From positions 1-64,000 of the forward strand of contig NZ_JAHAHT010000002.1 of the NCBI RefSeq assembly GCF_018373095.1: a stretch of 64,000 bases of DNA. The letters run 5' to 3'. This document shows positions 1 through 9,544 of this stretch, piece by piece. The position numbers and the translations under genes were made by a program. This DNA comes from Haemophilus parahaemolyticus (lineage in GTDB: Bacteria > Pseudomonadota > Gammaproteobacteria > Enterobacterales > Pasteurellaceae). The notes below the pieces were generated by a model that did not search any database, was not told where the DNA came from, and saw only the letters and a program-made list of their open reading frames with translations. Numbering within the stretch: the stretch's first letter is position 1; the number at the start of each line of letters is the position of its first letter.

Positions 1-2132
1 CTTATGTAACCTGCCGTGAACAAGGCGAATCTGGTTTATATAAACCAGAAGATGTTCACTATATGGATATTTCAACCCAACAAGTGGTGTCTGTGGCTGC
101 TGCACTTATTCCGTTCCTGGAGCACGACGATGCGAACCGTGCGTTGATGGGTGCGAACATGCAACGTCAAGCAGTTCCAACATTACGTGCGGACAAACCG
201 TTAGTGGGTACAGGTATGGAAAAACCTATCGCTCTTGACTCTGGTGTAGCTGTAGTTGCAAAACGCGGTGGTGTGGTGCAATACGTTGACGCATCACGTA
301 TCGTGGTGAAAGTCAATGAAGATGAAACGATCCCAGGCGAAGCGGGTATCGACATTTACAACTTAATCAAATACACCCGTTCAAACCAAAACACCTGTAT
401 TAACCAAATTCCTTGTGTGAATTTAGGTGAGCCAGTAGCACGTGGTGAGATCTTAGCAGACGGTCCTTCAACAGACTTAGGTGAATTAGCGTTAGGTCAA
501 AACATTCGCGTGGCATTTATGCCTTGGAATGGTTATAACTTCGAAGACTCAATGTTAGTGTCTGAACGTGTGGTTCAAGAAGACCGTTTCACGACAATCC
601 ACATTCAAGAATTATCTTGTGTAGCACGTGATACCAAGTTAGGTGCGGAAGAGATCACCGCGGATATTCCAAATGTGGGTGAATCTGCATTAAGCAAACT
701 AGATGAATCAGGTATCGTTTATGTGGGTGCGGAAGTCAAAGGTGGCGACATCTTAGTGGGTAAAGTAACCCCTAAAGGCGAAACCCAATTAACGCCAGAA
801 GAAAAACTTTTACGTGCAATCTTTGGTGAGAAAGCATCTGATGTTAAAGACTCTTCATTACGCGTACCAAACGGCACTTCAGGTACGGTTATTGATGTTC
901 AAGTCTTCACGCGTGATGGTGTACAAAAGGATAAACGTGCATTAGAAATCGAAGAAATGCAGCTTCGTGAAGCGAAAAAAGACTTAACCGAAGAGTTAGA
1001 GATCTTAGAGGCGGGCTTATTCGCACGCGTACGTAGCCTTTTAGTGGAAGGCGGCGCGGCAGAAGCGACTTTAAATGCAGTTTCTCGTGAAAAATGGTTA
1101 GAACAAACGCTTGAAGATGAAGCAAAACAAAATCAATTAGAACAACTTGCAGAACAATATGATGAATTACGTAAAGAGTTCGAACGTAAACTTGAAGTTA
1201 AACGTAATAAGATTATTCAAGGCGATGATTTAGCTCCTGGCGTGTTAAAAGTGGTGAAAGTGTATCTTGCTGTGAAACGTCAAATCCAACCAGGGGATAA
1301 AATGGCGGGTCGTCACGGTAACAAAGGGGTTATCTCAAAAATCAACCCAGTTGAAGATATGCCATACGACGAAAACGGTCAGCCTGTGGAAATCGTGTTG
1401 AACCCTCTGGGCGTTCCATCACGTATGAACATCGGTCAGATCTTAGAAACCCACTTAGGTTTAGCGGCGAAAGGTATCGGTGACCAAATTAATGCGATGA
1501 TTAAACAGCAACAATCAGTGGCGAAATTACGTGAATATATCCAAAAAGCGTATGATTTAGGTCACGGTTCACAAAAAGTGGATTTAAGCACCTTCTCTGA
1601 TGAAGAGATTATGCGTTTAGCTGAAAACCTCCGTAAAGGTTTACCGCTTGCAACACCAGTGTTTGATGGTGCACACGAAAGCGAAATCAAAGGCTTATTA
1701 GAGCTTGGCGGCTTACCAACATCAGGTCAAATTACCTTATTTGATGGTCGCACAGGGGAGAAATTCGAGCGTCCTGTAACCGTAGGTTATATGTATATGC
1801 TCAAATTGAACCACTTAGTTGATGATAAAATGCACGCTCGTTCAACAGGTTCTTATAGTCTTGTTACTCAACAACCGCTTGGTGGTAAAGCACAATTCGG
1901 TGGCCAGCGTTTCGGTGAGATGGAGGTTTGGGCATTAGAAGCATATGGTGCGGCTTACACTCTACAAGAAATGCTTACAGTGAAATCGGATGACGTGAAT
2001 GGTCGTACGAAGATGTATAAAAACATCGTAGATGGTACGCACTACATGGAACCAGGTATTCCAGAGTCGTTCAACGTAATCACCAAAGAAATCCGTGCAT
2101 TAGCGATTGATATGGAGTTGGATGAGGCGTAA
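1..2132 (+). CDS. rpoB: RNA polymerase beta subunit, C-terminal part (5' end outside window)
   Basis: Carries the C-terminal ~710 residues of the beta subunit of RNA polymerase. The open frame starts at base 3 and is continuous with the first in-frame Met at 63, so the gene is cut by the window edge and is not truncated in nature. Visible landmarks are the [19 protein letters not shown] segment at the start, the [16 protein letters not shown] active-centre region near bases 1295-1340, and the C-terminal [17 protein letters not shown] clamp segment. It forms the catalytic core with the rpoC product downstream. Codon use and composition match the neighbouring core genes. The assignment is secure. 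Confidence 0.98.
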   Translation, partial: YVTCREQGESGLYKPEDVHYMDISTQQVVSVAAALIPFLEHDDANRALMGANMQRQAVPTLRADKPLVGTGMEKPIALDSGVAVVAKRGGVVQYVDASRIVVKVNEDETIPGEAGIDIYNLIKYTRSNQNTCINQIPCVNLGEPVARGEILADGPSTDLGELALGQNIRVAFMPWNGYNFEDSMLVSERVVQEDRFTTIHIQELSCVARDTKLGAEEITADIPNVGESALSKLDESGIVYVGAEVKGGDILVGKVTPKGETQLTPEEKLLRAIFGEKASDVKDSSLRVPNGTSGTVIDVQVFTRDGVQKDKRALEIEEMQLREAKKDLTEELEILEAGLFARVRSLLVEGGAAEATLNAVSREKWLEQTLEDEAKQNQLEQLAEQYDELRKEFERKLEVKRNKIIQGDDLAPGVLKVVKVYLAVKRQIQPGDKMAGRHGNKGVISKINPVEDMPYDENGQPVEIVLNPLGVPSRMNIGQILETHLGLAAKGIGDQINAMIKQQQSVAKLREYIQKAYDLGHGSQKVDLSTFSDEEIMRLAENLRKGLPLATPVFDGAHESEIKGLLELGGLPTSGQITLFDGRTGEKFERPVTVGYMYMLKLNHLVDDKMHARSTGSYSLVTQQPLGGKAQFGGQRFGEMEVWALEAYGAAYTLQEMLTVKSDDVNGRTKMYKNIVDGTHYMEPGIPESFNVITKEIRALAIDMELDEA

Positions 2133-2139
2133 TTAGAGG

Positions 2140-2280
2140 TTAACGGAGAAAGAAAAGCTCTCTTCTTTAGTAAAGAGGGGCTGTGGGAGATTTGATAGCA
2201 ATGTGAAATCTCCCAATGTACTCCGTTTTTACTTCTGCCAAATCTCCCCTAACCCTTCTTTACCAAAGAGGGAGACGGGA
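2140..2280. repeat. REP-like palindromic element in the rpoB-rpoC spacer
   Basis: The rpoB-rpoC spacer is about 260 bp and largely made of imperfect palindromes. A 9-bp perfect stem GGGAGATTT/AAATCTCCC sits around 2186-2215. It is flanked by two mirror-image units containing CTTTAGTAAAGAGGGG (left) and CTTCTTTACCAAAGAGGG (right), which together make one large imperfect inverted repeat. Similar CTCTCCC/GGGAGAG hairpins occur elsewhere in the window. No T-run follows the stems, so they are not obvious terminators. Confidence 0.6.
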
Positions 2281-2325
2281 ACAAGCGGTCAAATTTGCAA
2301 AAAATTTTACAAATCGAACCGCTTG
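2281..2325. repeat. Inverted pair of uptake signal sequences
   Basis: ACAAGCGGTC at 2281 and the reverse core ACCGCTTGC ending near 2325 face each other across an AT-rich loop, in the rpoB-rpoC spacer. The Apl-type DNA uptake signal is the species-typical repeat recognised by the competence machinery of this branch of Pasteurellaceae. Paired copies can also fold as an RNA hairpin. Confidence 0.7.
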
Positions 2326-2394
2326 CAATCGAAAAAAAATTTATAAGGTGGGCGAAGCCTGCCAAGCAAAACAACCTCAAACTAGGGGCAAAAA

Positions 2395-5300
2395 GTGAAA
2401 GACTTAGTTAAGTTTTTAAAAGCACAATCTAAATCAAATGATGATTTTGATGTAATTAAAATCGGTTTAGCCTCACCAGATAAGATTCGTTCTTGGTCTT
2501 TTGGTGAAGTGAAAAAACCAGAAACCATCAATTACCGTACCTTTAAACCTGAGCGTGATGGTCTTTTCTGTGCACGTATTTTCGGGCCGGTAAAAGATTA
2601 CGAATGTTTATGTGGCAAATACAAACGCTTAAAACACCGTGGTGTAATTTGTGAAAAATGTGGCGTTGAAGTAACCCAAACTAAAGTTCGTCGTGATCGT
2701 ATGGGTCATATCGAATTAGCTTGCCCTGTGGCACATATCTGGTTTTTAAAATCATTACCGTCCCGTATCGGTTTGATTTTAGATATGCCATTGCGTGATA
2801 TTGAACGTGTGCTTTATTTCGAAAGCTATGTGGTAACAGAACCAGGTATGACTGATTTAGAAAAAGGTCAGTTATTAACTGAAGAACAGTTCATGGACGC
2901 AGAAGAGCGTTGGGGCGATGAGTTTGATGCGAAAATGGGTGCAGAAGGTATTCAAGCGTTATTACGCGATATGGATTTAGAGCACCAATGTGAAATGATG
3001 CGTGAAGAGTTACAAGAAACTAACTCTGAAACTAAACGTAAAAAAATCACAAAACGTTTAAAATTATTAGAAGCGTTCCAACAATCTGGTAACAAACCAG
3101 AATGGATGGTAATGACTGTGTTGCCAGTGCTTCCACCAGATTTACGTCCATTAGTACCACTTGATGGTGGTCGTTTTGCGACATCAGATCTGAACGATTT
3201 ATACCGTCGTGTGATCAACCGTAATAACCGTTTAAAACGCTTATTAGACCTCGTAGCACCAGACATTATCGTGCGTAACGAAAAACGTATGTTGCAAGAG
3301 TCTGTAGACGCGTTATTAGATAACGGTCGTCGTGGTCGTGCGATTACAGGTTCAAACAAACGTCCATTAAAATCTCTTGCCGATATGATCAAGGGTAAAC
3401 AAGGTCGTTTCCGTCAGAACTTGTTAGGTAAACGTGTTGACTATTCGGGTCGTTCGGTAATTACCGTAGGTCCATACTTACGTCTTCACCAATGTGGTTT
3501 GCCGAAAAAAATGGCATTGGAATTATTCCGTCCATTTATTTACTCAAAATTAGAAAACCGTGGCATTGCATCAACAATCAAAGCTGCGAAGAAAATGGTT
3601 GAGCGTGAAGAGCCGATCGTATGGGATATTCTTGCAGAAGTTATCCGCGAACACCCGATTCTTCTAAACCGTGCACCAACCCTTCACCGTTTAGGTATTC
3701 AGGCATTCGAGCCAATCCTTATCGAAGGTAAAGCAATCCAGTTACACCCACTTGTTTGTGCAGCGTTCAATGCGGACTTCGATGGTGACCAAATGGCGGT
3801 TCACGTTCCATTAACGTTAGAGGCACAGTTAGAAGCACGTGCGTTAATGATGTCAACCAACAACGTACTTTCACCAGCAAGTGGTGACCCAATTATTGTT
3901 CCATCTCAAGACGTTGTATTAGGTTTGTACTATATGACTCGTGAGAAAGTAAACGGTAAAGGCGAAGGAATGTACTTCTTAGACCCACGCGAGGCAGAAA
4001 AAGCCTATCGCACAGGTCAAGCAGAGTTACATTCACGTGTTAAAGTACGTATTACTGAATATGTGAAAAATGAAGCGGGCGAATTTGAACCAAAAACTTC
4101 ATTAATCGACACCACAGTTGGTCGTGCAATTTTATGGATGATCGCACCGAAAGGTATGCCATACAAATTATTCAACCAAACGTTAGGTAAAAAAGCGATT
4201 TCTAAGCTCATCAACGAATGTTACCGTCGTTTAGGCTTGAAAGAGTCTGTATTACTTGCTGACCAAGTAATGTACACAGGTTTCGCATATGCGGCACGTT
4301 CTGGTGCATCAGTGGGTATCAACGATATGGTGATCCCAGCACAAAAAGAAGAGATCATCCGTGCAGCAGAAGCAGAAGTTGCTGAGATCCAAGAGCAATT
4401 TAACTCAGGTTTAGTAACCGTAGGCGAACGTTATAACAAAGTAATCGATATTTGGGCTGCGGCGAACGAACGCGTGGCGAAAGCGATGATGGACAACCTT
4501 TCAACGGAAGAAGTGATTAACCGTGAAGGTAACCCAGAAAAACAAGCTTCATTCAACAGCATCTTTATGATGGCGGACTCTGGTGCACGTGGTTCTGCAG
4601 CTCAGATTCGTCAGTTAGCAGGTATGCGTGGTTTGATGGCACGTCCAGATGGTTCGATCATCGAAACTCCAATCACGGCGAACTTCCGTGAAGGCTTGAA
4701 CGTTCTTCAGTACTTTATTTCAACCCACGGTGCACGTAAAGGTCTTGCCGATACGGCGTTGAAAACTGCGAACTCTGGTTACTTAACTCGTCGTTTAGTA
4801 GATGTAGCACAAGACTTAGTAATCATCGAAGACGATTGTGGTACTTCAGAAGGTATCGTAATGACTCCACACATTGAAGGTGGTGATGAAAAAGTACCAT
4901 TACGCGAATTAGTATTAGGTCGTGTAGCAGCTGAAGACGTATTAAAACCAGGTTCAGAAGAAGTATTAATTCCGCGTAACACCTTAATCGATGAAAAATG
5001 GTGTGATGTGATTGATGAGAACTCTGTTGATAGCATCAAAGTACGTTCTGTTGTAACTTGTGATACCGATTTCGGTGTGTGTGCGAAATGTTACGGACGT
5101 GACTTGGCACGCGGTCACTTAATCAACCAAGGTGAAGCAGTGGGTGTTATTGCGGCACAATCAATCGGTGAGCCAGGTACACAGTTAACCATGCGTACGT
5201 TCCACATCGGTGGTGCGGCATCTGCGGCAGCCAAAGAGTCTAGCGTACAAGTAAAAAACAACGGTACGATCAAGTTAGCAAATGCGAAATTCGTTACTAA

Positions 5301-6681
5301 CAAAGAGGATAAGTTGGTATTAACTTCACGTAACACTGAATTAACCGTGATTGACACCTTCGGTCGTACCAAAGAGAACTATAAAGTTCCTTACGGTGCA
5401 GTGCTTTCTAAACACGACGGCGATGAAGTGGCAGTAGGCGAAGTAGTTGCAAACTGGGATCCGCATACAATGCCAGTTATCTCAGAGGTATCAGGTCGCA
5501 TCCAATTCAGCGACATCGTCGATGGTCTAACCGTTACTCGTCAAACGGATGAATTAACAGGTGTATCATCAATCGTGGTACAAGATGTGGGTGAGCGTGC
5601 AACTGCAGGTAAAGATTTACGTCCAGCATTACGCTTAGTGGATGCAAACGGTAATGATATCTTAATCCCTGGCACAGATGTTCCTGCACAATACTTCTTA
5701 CCGGGTAAAGCGATTGTAACGCTTGATGATGGTGCAGAAATCGCAGTGGGTGAAGCATTAGCACGTATTCCACAAGAATCTGTAGGTACGAAAGATATTA
5801 CCGGTGGTCTTCCACGCGTTGCAGACTTATTCGAAGCACGTAAACCGAAAGAACCAGCAATCCTTGCGGAAATCTCAGGTATCGTTTCATTCGGTAAAGA
5901 AACCAAAGGTAAACGCCGCTTAGTAATCACTCCTGCAGAGGGCGAAGCATACGAAGAAATGATTCCAAAATGGCGTCAGCTCAACGTATTCGAAGGCGAA
6001 ATGGTACAACGTGGTGACGTGATTTCTGATGGTGCAGAAACGCCACACGATATCTTACGTTTACGCGGCGTACACGCAGTAACCAACTACATCGTGAACG
6101 AAGTACAAGAAGTTTACCGCTTACAAGGGGTAAAAATTAACGATAAACACATCGAAGTTATCGTTCGCCAAATGTTGCGTAAAGCAATCATCACCAACGC
6201 TTACGACTCAGAATTCCTTGAAGGGGAACAAGTGGAAGTGGCACGCGTGAAAATTGCAAACCGCAAACGTGCAGCAGAAGGCAAACCGTTGGTAGAATTT
6301 GAACGTGAATTGCTAGGTATCACCAAAGCATCACTTGCGACTGAATCATTTATCTCAGCGGCATCGTTCCAAGAAACTACCCGTGTGCTTACCGAAGCAG
6401 CCGTTGCAGGTAAACAAGACGAATTACGAGGCTTGAAAGAGAACGTTATCGTAGGTCGTTTAATCCCAGCAGGTACAGGTTTTGCTTACCACAAAGCACG
6501 TGCAGAAAAACGTGCTGCGGCAGCTGCAGGACAAGCGGTTGATTTTGCAGAAACTTTTGCAAATCCAACCAACAGTTTTGCCACTGATGCAGACATTGAA
6601 GCAGAGTTTGAGTTCGTCGCTGACGACGCAACCCAAAGCTTAGCTGCTTTGTTAAATGCAGAAATGGATTCAGAAGAGTAA
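2395..6681 (+). CDS. rpoC: RNA polymerase beta-prime subunit
   Basis: Full-length beta-prime subunit, 1428 residues, starting at GTG as is usual for enterobacterial rpoC; AGGGG lies just upstream of the GTG. The N-terminal zinc site has Cys71, Cys73, Cys86 and Cys89. The Mg-binding [12 protein letters not shown] motif is at about residues 459-470, with Asp461, Asp463 and Asp465. A second zinc cluster ([11 protein letters not shown]) is near residue 885. It is the second gene of the rpoBC unit and ends at a strong terminator. What is odd is the long repeat-rich spacer in front of it, not the gene. Confidence 0.98.
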   Translation: MKDLVKFLKAQSKSNDDFDVIKIGLASPDKIRSWSFGEVKKPETINYRTFKPERDGLFCARIFGPVKDYECLCGKYKRLKHRGVICEKCGVEVTQTKVRRDRMGHIELACPVAHIWFLKSLPSRIGLILDMPLRDIERVLYFESYVVTEPGMTDLEKGQLLTEEQFMDAEERWGDEFDAKMGAEGIQALLRDMDLEHQCEMMREELQETNSETKRKKITKRLKLLEAFQQSGNKPEWMVMTVLPVLPPDLRPLVPLDGGRFATSDLNDLYRRVINRNNRLKRLLDLVAPDIIVRNEKRMLQESVDALLDNGRRGRAITGSNKRPLKSLADMIKGKQGRFRQNLLGKRVDYSGRSVITVGPYLRLHQCGLPKKMALELFRPFIYSKLENRGIASTIKAAKKMVEREEPIVWDILAEVIREHPILLNRAPTLHRLGIQAFEPILIEGKAIQLHPLVCAAFNADFDGDQMAVHVPLTLEAQLEARALMMSTNNVLSPASGDPIIVPSQDVVLGLYYMTREKVNGKGEGMYFLDPREAEKAYRTGQAELHSRVKVRITEYVKNEAGEFEPKTSLIDTTVGRAILWMIAPKGMPYKLFNQTLGKKAISKLINECYRRLGLKESVLLADQVMYTGFAYAARSGASVGINDMVIPAQKEEIIRAAEAEVAEIQEQFNSGLVTVGERYNKVIDIWAAANERVAKAMMDNLSTEEVINREGNPEKQASFNSIFMMADSGARGSAAQIRQLAGMRGLMARPDGSIIETPITANFREGLNVLQYFISTHGARKGLADTALKTANSGYLTRRLVDVAQDLVIIEDDCGTSEGIVMTPHIEGGDEKVPLRELVLGRVAAEDVLKPGSEEVLIPRNTLIDEKWCDVIDENSVDSIKVRSVVTCDTDFGVCAKCYGRDLARGHLINQGEAVGVIAAQSIGEPGTQLTMRTFHIGGAASAAAKESSVQVKNNGTIKLANAKFVTNKEDKLVLTSRNTELTVIDTFGRTKENYKVPYGAVLSKHDGDEVAVGEVVANWDPHTMPVISEVSGRIQFSDIVDGLTVTRQTDELTGVSSIVVQDVGERATAGKDLRPALRLVDANGNDILIPGTDVPAQYFLPGKAIVTLDDGAEIAVGEALARIPQESVGTKDITGGLPRVADLFEARKPKEPAILAEISGIVSFGKETKGKRRLVITPAEGEAYEEMIPKWRQLNVFEGEMVQRGDVISDGAETPHDILRLRGVHAVTNYIVNEVQEVYRLQGVKINDKHIEVIVRQMLRKAIITNAYDSEFLEGEQVEVARVKIANRKRAAEGKPLVEFERELLGITKASLATESFISAASFQETTRVLTEAAVAGKQDELRGLKENVIVGRLIPAGTGFAYHKARAEKRAAAAAGQAVDFAETFANPTNSFATDADIEAEFEFVADDATQSLAALLNAEMDSEE

Positions 6682-6688
6682 TCCAGAA

Positions 6689-6707
6689 GGTGGGCTTCTA
6701 GCCCACC
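6689..6707. repeat. GGTGGGCT/AGCCCACC palindrome
   Basis: A perfect 8-bp stem with a TCT loop directly after rpoC. Related GGTGGGC-type hairpins are at about 2347-2364, 26424-26447 and 34275-34300. They appear to be a second family of tiny intergenic repeats. Confidence 0.5.
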
Positions 6708-6723
6708 AATTAAAGATAGAGAA

Positions 6724-6757
6724 AGCCCTCAGGACATTGAGTTCTGAGGGTTTTTAT
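6724..6757 (+). terminator. Rho-independent terminator of rpoBC
   Basis: Stem CCCTCAG/CTGAGGG with an 11-nt loop followed by GTTTTTATTT, about 45 bp after the rpoC stop. Confidence 0.9.
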
Positions 6758-6848
6758 TTATGCGAAAACGAAAATCTTTGCTAAAGCGATGATGAAAAAA
6801 TAGAAAAATAATTATTTCTGAACGAATTAAATTTTGTAGAAGAAAATT

Positions 6849-6879
6849 GGGGATTGTACCAAAAAAAGGTATAATCCCC
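6849..6879 (+). promoter_or_regulatory. Stem-loop containing the likely map -10 box
   Basis: Arms GGGGATTGTACC (6849-6860) and GGTATAATCCCC (6868-6879) pair over 12 bp with one G-T mismatch around an A7 loop. The right arm contains TATAAT at 6870-6875, a good -10 for map, with a weak TTGGGG 17 bp upstream. The dyad could be an operator, or an attenuator if transcription starts upstream. Confidence 0.5.
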
Positions 6880-6906
6880 TTAATTTTTTATGATAAAGAG
6901 AACGTT

Positions 6907-7713
6907 ATGAGTAATATTCCATTAAGAAACGAACAAGAAATCGAGAAACTTCGTGAAGCCTGCAAATTAGCTTCCGATGTGTTAGTAATGATTGAACCTT
7001 ATGTGAAAGAGGGCGTGAGCACAGGCGAATTAGACCGCATTTGCCACGAATATATGGTTAATGAGCAGAAAGTAATTCCTGCTTGTTTAAACTATCACGG
7101 ATTCCCAAAATCAACCTGCATTTCTATTAATGAAGTAGTTTGCCACGGAATTCCAAGTGATGACAAAAAGCTGAAAAAAGGTGATATTGTAAACATCGAT
7201 GTCACGGTAATCAAAGACGGCTATTTCGGCGACAACTCCAAAATGTATGTGGTAGGCGAGCCTTCTATTCGTGATAAACGCTTATTAGAAGTAACACAAG
7301 AATCACTTTACATTGGCTTACGCCAAGTAAAACCAGGCATTCGCTTAAAAGAGATCGGCACAGCGATTCAAAAATATGTGGAAAAAGAAGGCTTCTCTGT
7401 GGTACGTGAATATTGCGGTCACGGCGTAGGCACAGAGTTCCACTGCGATCCACAAGTCTTGCACTACAACGGTGACGATGGTGGTGTAGTGTTAAAAGAA
7501 GGCATGGTGTTTACCATTGAACCAATGGTCAATGCAGGCAAAAAAGAGATCCGCACGATGAATGATGGCTGGACAGTAAAAACCAAAGACCGTAGCCACT
7601 CAGCTCAATATGAACACCAAATTGTGGTGACCAAAGATGGCTGTGAAGTGATGACCATTCGTGATGAAGAAATTGCCGAAGGGCGAATTTCGCGTGTAAT
7701 GGTGAATGTATAA
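6907..7713 (+). CDS. map: Type I methionine aminopeptidase
   Basis: Cytosolic metalloenzyme that removes the initiator Met from nascent proteins. The 268-residue protein starts at ATG 6907 (MSNIPLRNEQEIEKLREAC), matching the usual family N-terminus. An in-frame extension to 6847 would run through the promoter hairpin and is rejected. Metal-ligand motifs are in place: NIDVTVIKDGYFGDNSKM, GHGVGTEFH and FTIEPMVNAGKKE, then the conserved WTVKTKDRSxSAQYEH block. It is a single-gene unit with its own promoter and terminator. Confidence 0.96.
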   Translation: MSNIPLRNEQEIEKLREACKLASDVLVMIEPYVKEGVSTGELDRICHEYMVNEQKVIPACLNYHGFPKSTCISINEVVCHGIPSDDKKLKKGDIVNIDVTVIKDGYFGDNSKMYVVGEPSIRDKRLLEVTQESLYIGLRQVKPGIRLKEIGTAIQKYVEKEGFSVVREYCGHGVGTEFHCDPQVLHYNGDDGGVVLKEGMVFTIEPMVNAGKKEIRTMNDGWTVKTKDRSHSAQYEHQIVVTKDGCEVMTIRDEEIAEGRISRVMVNV

Positions 7714-7733
7714 AATTTAATTCTTTAAAGTAA

Positions 7734-7769
7734 AAGGCTGATTGATTTCCTCCAATCAGCCTTATTTTT
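7734..7769 (+). terminator. Terminator of map
   Basis: Perfect 10-11 bp stem AAGGCTGATTG/CAATCAGCCTT followed by ATTTTTA. It abuts the end of the rpiA remnant coming from the other strand. Confidence 0.88.
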
Positions 7770-7875
7770 ACTCCTTCGGCAAGCGAGAAAGGATACCCAC
7801 GCCAACGATAGTATCTGCTGTCACAAATTTCAGTGCTGCTTTCGCCGCTATTTTCTTCATTTCTTGTTGGTTCAT
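7768..7875 (-). pseudogene. rpiA: 5' remnant of ribose-5-phosphate isomerase A
   Basis: A 35-codon minus-strand frame starting at ATG 7875 reads MNQQEMKKIAAKAALKFV then TADTIVGVG. This matches the first ~27 residues of RpiA (Haemophilus-type MNQxEMKKxAAxAALxYVxADTIVGVG). It then breaks into ILSRLPKE and stops. The catalytic and ribose-binding parts, about 190 residues, are absent and nothing resembling them lies nearby. This looks like a deletion scar that kept the start of the gene. Full rpiA may exist elsewhere, since RpiA is normally needed for the pentose-phosphate pathway. Confidence 0.75.
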
Positions 7876-8126
7876 TACGTTTTCCTATTATTGCTTTAAA
7901 GATAAAAATTGGTCTCAATGTGTGCCAAAGAGCAAGCTACATCAAGTGATAATTTGTCATAAGTCATTTGAAAATTTTTCTGAAAATAAAAAATTTTGTT
8001 TTGCTAATTTTCCGCTAATTTTTCCTCTCTAGAATACACACCATCAAGAGTAGAGATGCTTTTGGTCATAATGATTTTAAACTCTATGAAAATAAACTAT
8101 TTTTACATGCTTACAAGGAGCAACTT
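7876..8126. other. AT-rich spacer upstream of the PepSY gene
   Basis: About 250 bp with no convincing gene. It should hold the old rpiA promoter (leftward) and the promoter of the PepSY gene (rightward). An AAGGAG ribosome-binding site lies 6 nt before ATG 8127. Confidence 0.5.
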
Positions 8127-8750
8127 ATGAAAAAATCAGTAAAAACTTTAGCAGCAACATTATTAGCAGGTATTATGGCTTTCGGTGCAATCAATGCAAA
8201 TGCAATGTCTCCAAAAGACCAAGATGCTTTGGGTAAAGCTAAAATCACGGCAGCACAAGCATTATCTACCGCACAAACAAAAATCGGTGCCGATGCGAAA
8301 ATAAAAAGTATTGATTTTAAACATCACTACTTTGGTAAAGATCATTTTGAAGTTGAAATGTTTGCTAACGGTCAAAAACAAAAAGTGGCAGTAGATGCAG
8401 CAAGCGGTGATATTTTAGGCGTGGAAAGCAAAGCCCTTAAAACCGTGAAAGTTAGCCCAACAGCAGATATTGCACCACAAGTGAACTTCGCTCAAGCAAT
8501 GGACACCGCGGTAGCAAAAACGGGCGGTAAAGTGGCAGAAGCGGACTTAGAATATAAACGCGGTATGGTATTCTACAAAATTGAAACCGTAAACAATGGT
8601 GTGGTTTATAAAGTGGCGGTAGATGCAAACAGCGGGCAAATTATTGATATGCCACAAAAACATGAAGGTAAACATCATAAACACGCTCGTTTTGAAAAAG
8701 GCGAACGTCACAAACATCCTCAAAATGAAGGCGGTTTCCGTCAAAACTAA
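8127..8750 (+). CDS. Periplasmic PepSY-domain protein with His-rich tail
   Basis: 207-residue exported protein. A signal peptide with an ANA-M cleavage region ends near residue 26. Two PepSY-like repeats follow, roughly residues 33-100 and 112-175, each with the KVAVDAxSGxI hallmark (VDAASGDILG and VDANSGQIID). The C-terminal ~30 residues are dominated by His and Lys (HEGKHHKHARFEKGERHKH), suggesting metal binding or a charged tail. It sits 91 bp before a response regulator-kinase pair and probably belongs to that system as target or accessory sensor. PepSY proteins are often peptidase inhibitors or sensory accessory proteins. The exact role here is unknown. Confidence 0.85.
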   Translation: MKKSVKTLAATLLAGIMAFGAINANAMSPKDQDALGKAKITAAQALSTAQTKIGADAKIKSIDFKHHYFGKDHFEVEMFANGQKQKVAVDAASGDILGVESKALKTVKVSPTADIAPQVNFAQAMDTAVAKTGGKVAEADLEYKRGMVFYKIETVNNGVVYKVAVDANSGQIIDMPQKHEGKHHKHARFEKGERHKHPQNEGGFRQN

Positions 8751-8841
8751 TCTTATCTTCGCATTGTGCGATGTCGGGCGGATGTATTTCCGCCTATTTT
8801 TCGATAAAATCTCGTCAATTTTTTGATCCTTCATTTTTACT

Positions 8842-9507
8842 ATGCGAATTTTATTGGTCGAAGACGACAAAATGATTGCCGAAGCGGTATCGAACGGCTT
8901 AAAAACCGCTCGTTATGCGGTGGATTGGGTAAACAACGGCAACACGGCAGAACAGGCGTTAAACAGCCAACAATATGATTTGGTGTTGCTCGATTTGGGT
9001 TTACCAGGGCAAGATGGTTTGCAAGTACTGAAACATCTCCGACAAGAGAAAAACAATACGCCTGTGTTGATTGTCACCGCGCGTGATGATTTGGATAGTC
9101 GCTTGGCAGGCTTAGACGGTGGGGCGGACGATTACATTATTAAACCTTTTGATTTGTCCGAATTACTTGCCCGCATTCGTGCTGTCCTGCGTCGCCAAAG
9201 CGGACAAAGTACACCATTGTTAAGTAACGGTGCTATAACCCTCAATCCGACGAATTACCAAGTTACTCTCGCTGATCAACCGATGCCGATTGAGCTTAGC
9301 AACAAAGAGTTTTCCATTCTGCAAGCCTTAATGACAAGACCAGGGATTATCCATTCTCGTGCCGATTTGGAAGATAAAATCTACGCGTGGGGCGATGAGG
9401 TGGAGAGCAACGCCATTGATTTTCTGATTCACGCCTTACGCAAGAAAATCGGCAAAGAGCATATTAAAAATGTGCGAGGCGTGGGGTGGTTGGTGTCTAA
9501 AAATTAG
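8842..9507 (+). CDS. OmpR-family response regulator (QseB/PmrA-like)
   Basis: 221-residue DNA-binding response regulator. The receiver domain (1-115) has the acidic pair in LLVEDD, phosphoacceptor Asp51 in LLDLGLPG, Thr79 and Lys101 in KPFD. The winged-helix effector domain follows (about 125-218, ending VRGVGWLV). Closest in style to QseB/BasR proteins. No clear Shine-Dalgarno precedes ATG 8842, so translation may be coupled to the upstream message. It is followed at 38 bp by its histidine kinase. The regulated genes cannot be read directly, but the PepSY gene upstream is the first suspect. Confidence 0.93.
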   Translation: MRILLVEDDKMIAEAVSNGLKTARYAVDWVNNGNTAEQALNSQQYDLVLLDLGLPGQDGLQVLKHLRQEKNNTPVLIVTARDDLDSRLAGLDGGADDYIIKPFDLSELLARIRAVLRRQSGQSTPLLSNGAITLNPTNYQVTLADQPMPIELSNKEFSILQALMTRPGIIHSRADLEDKIYAWGDEVESNAIDFLIHALRKKIGKEHIKNVRGVGWLVSKN

Positions 9508-9544
9508 TGATACCTCGGATAATAACCTTACCCTAAGAGGAAAA

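Noticed and set aside
2216..2398. 60-codon plus-strand ORF in the rpoB-rpoC spacer
   Set aside because: It runs through the palindromic repeat and an uptake-signal pair and overlaps the rpoC start; composition reflects the repeats, not a protein.
2952..3392. Long antisense ORF (146 codons) within rpoC
   Set aside because: Shadow of the strongly biased rpoC codons; no ribosome-binding site and no recognisable domain.
5534..5930. Two overlapping antisense ORFs within rpoC
   Set aside because: Both are opposite-strand frames of the rpoC reading frame; they are codon-bias artefacts.
7742..8032. 96-codon plus-strand ORF after map
   Set aside because: It starts inside the map terminator, is antisense to the rpiA remnant and ends in AT-rich sequence; no family or start signal.
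9470..9544. Longer N-terminus for the histidine kinase
   Set aside because: It would overlap the response regulator and add a hydrophilic stretch before the membrane helix; ATG 9545 has the better ribosome-binding site.
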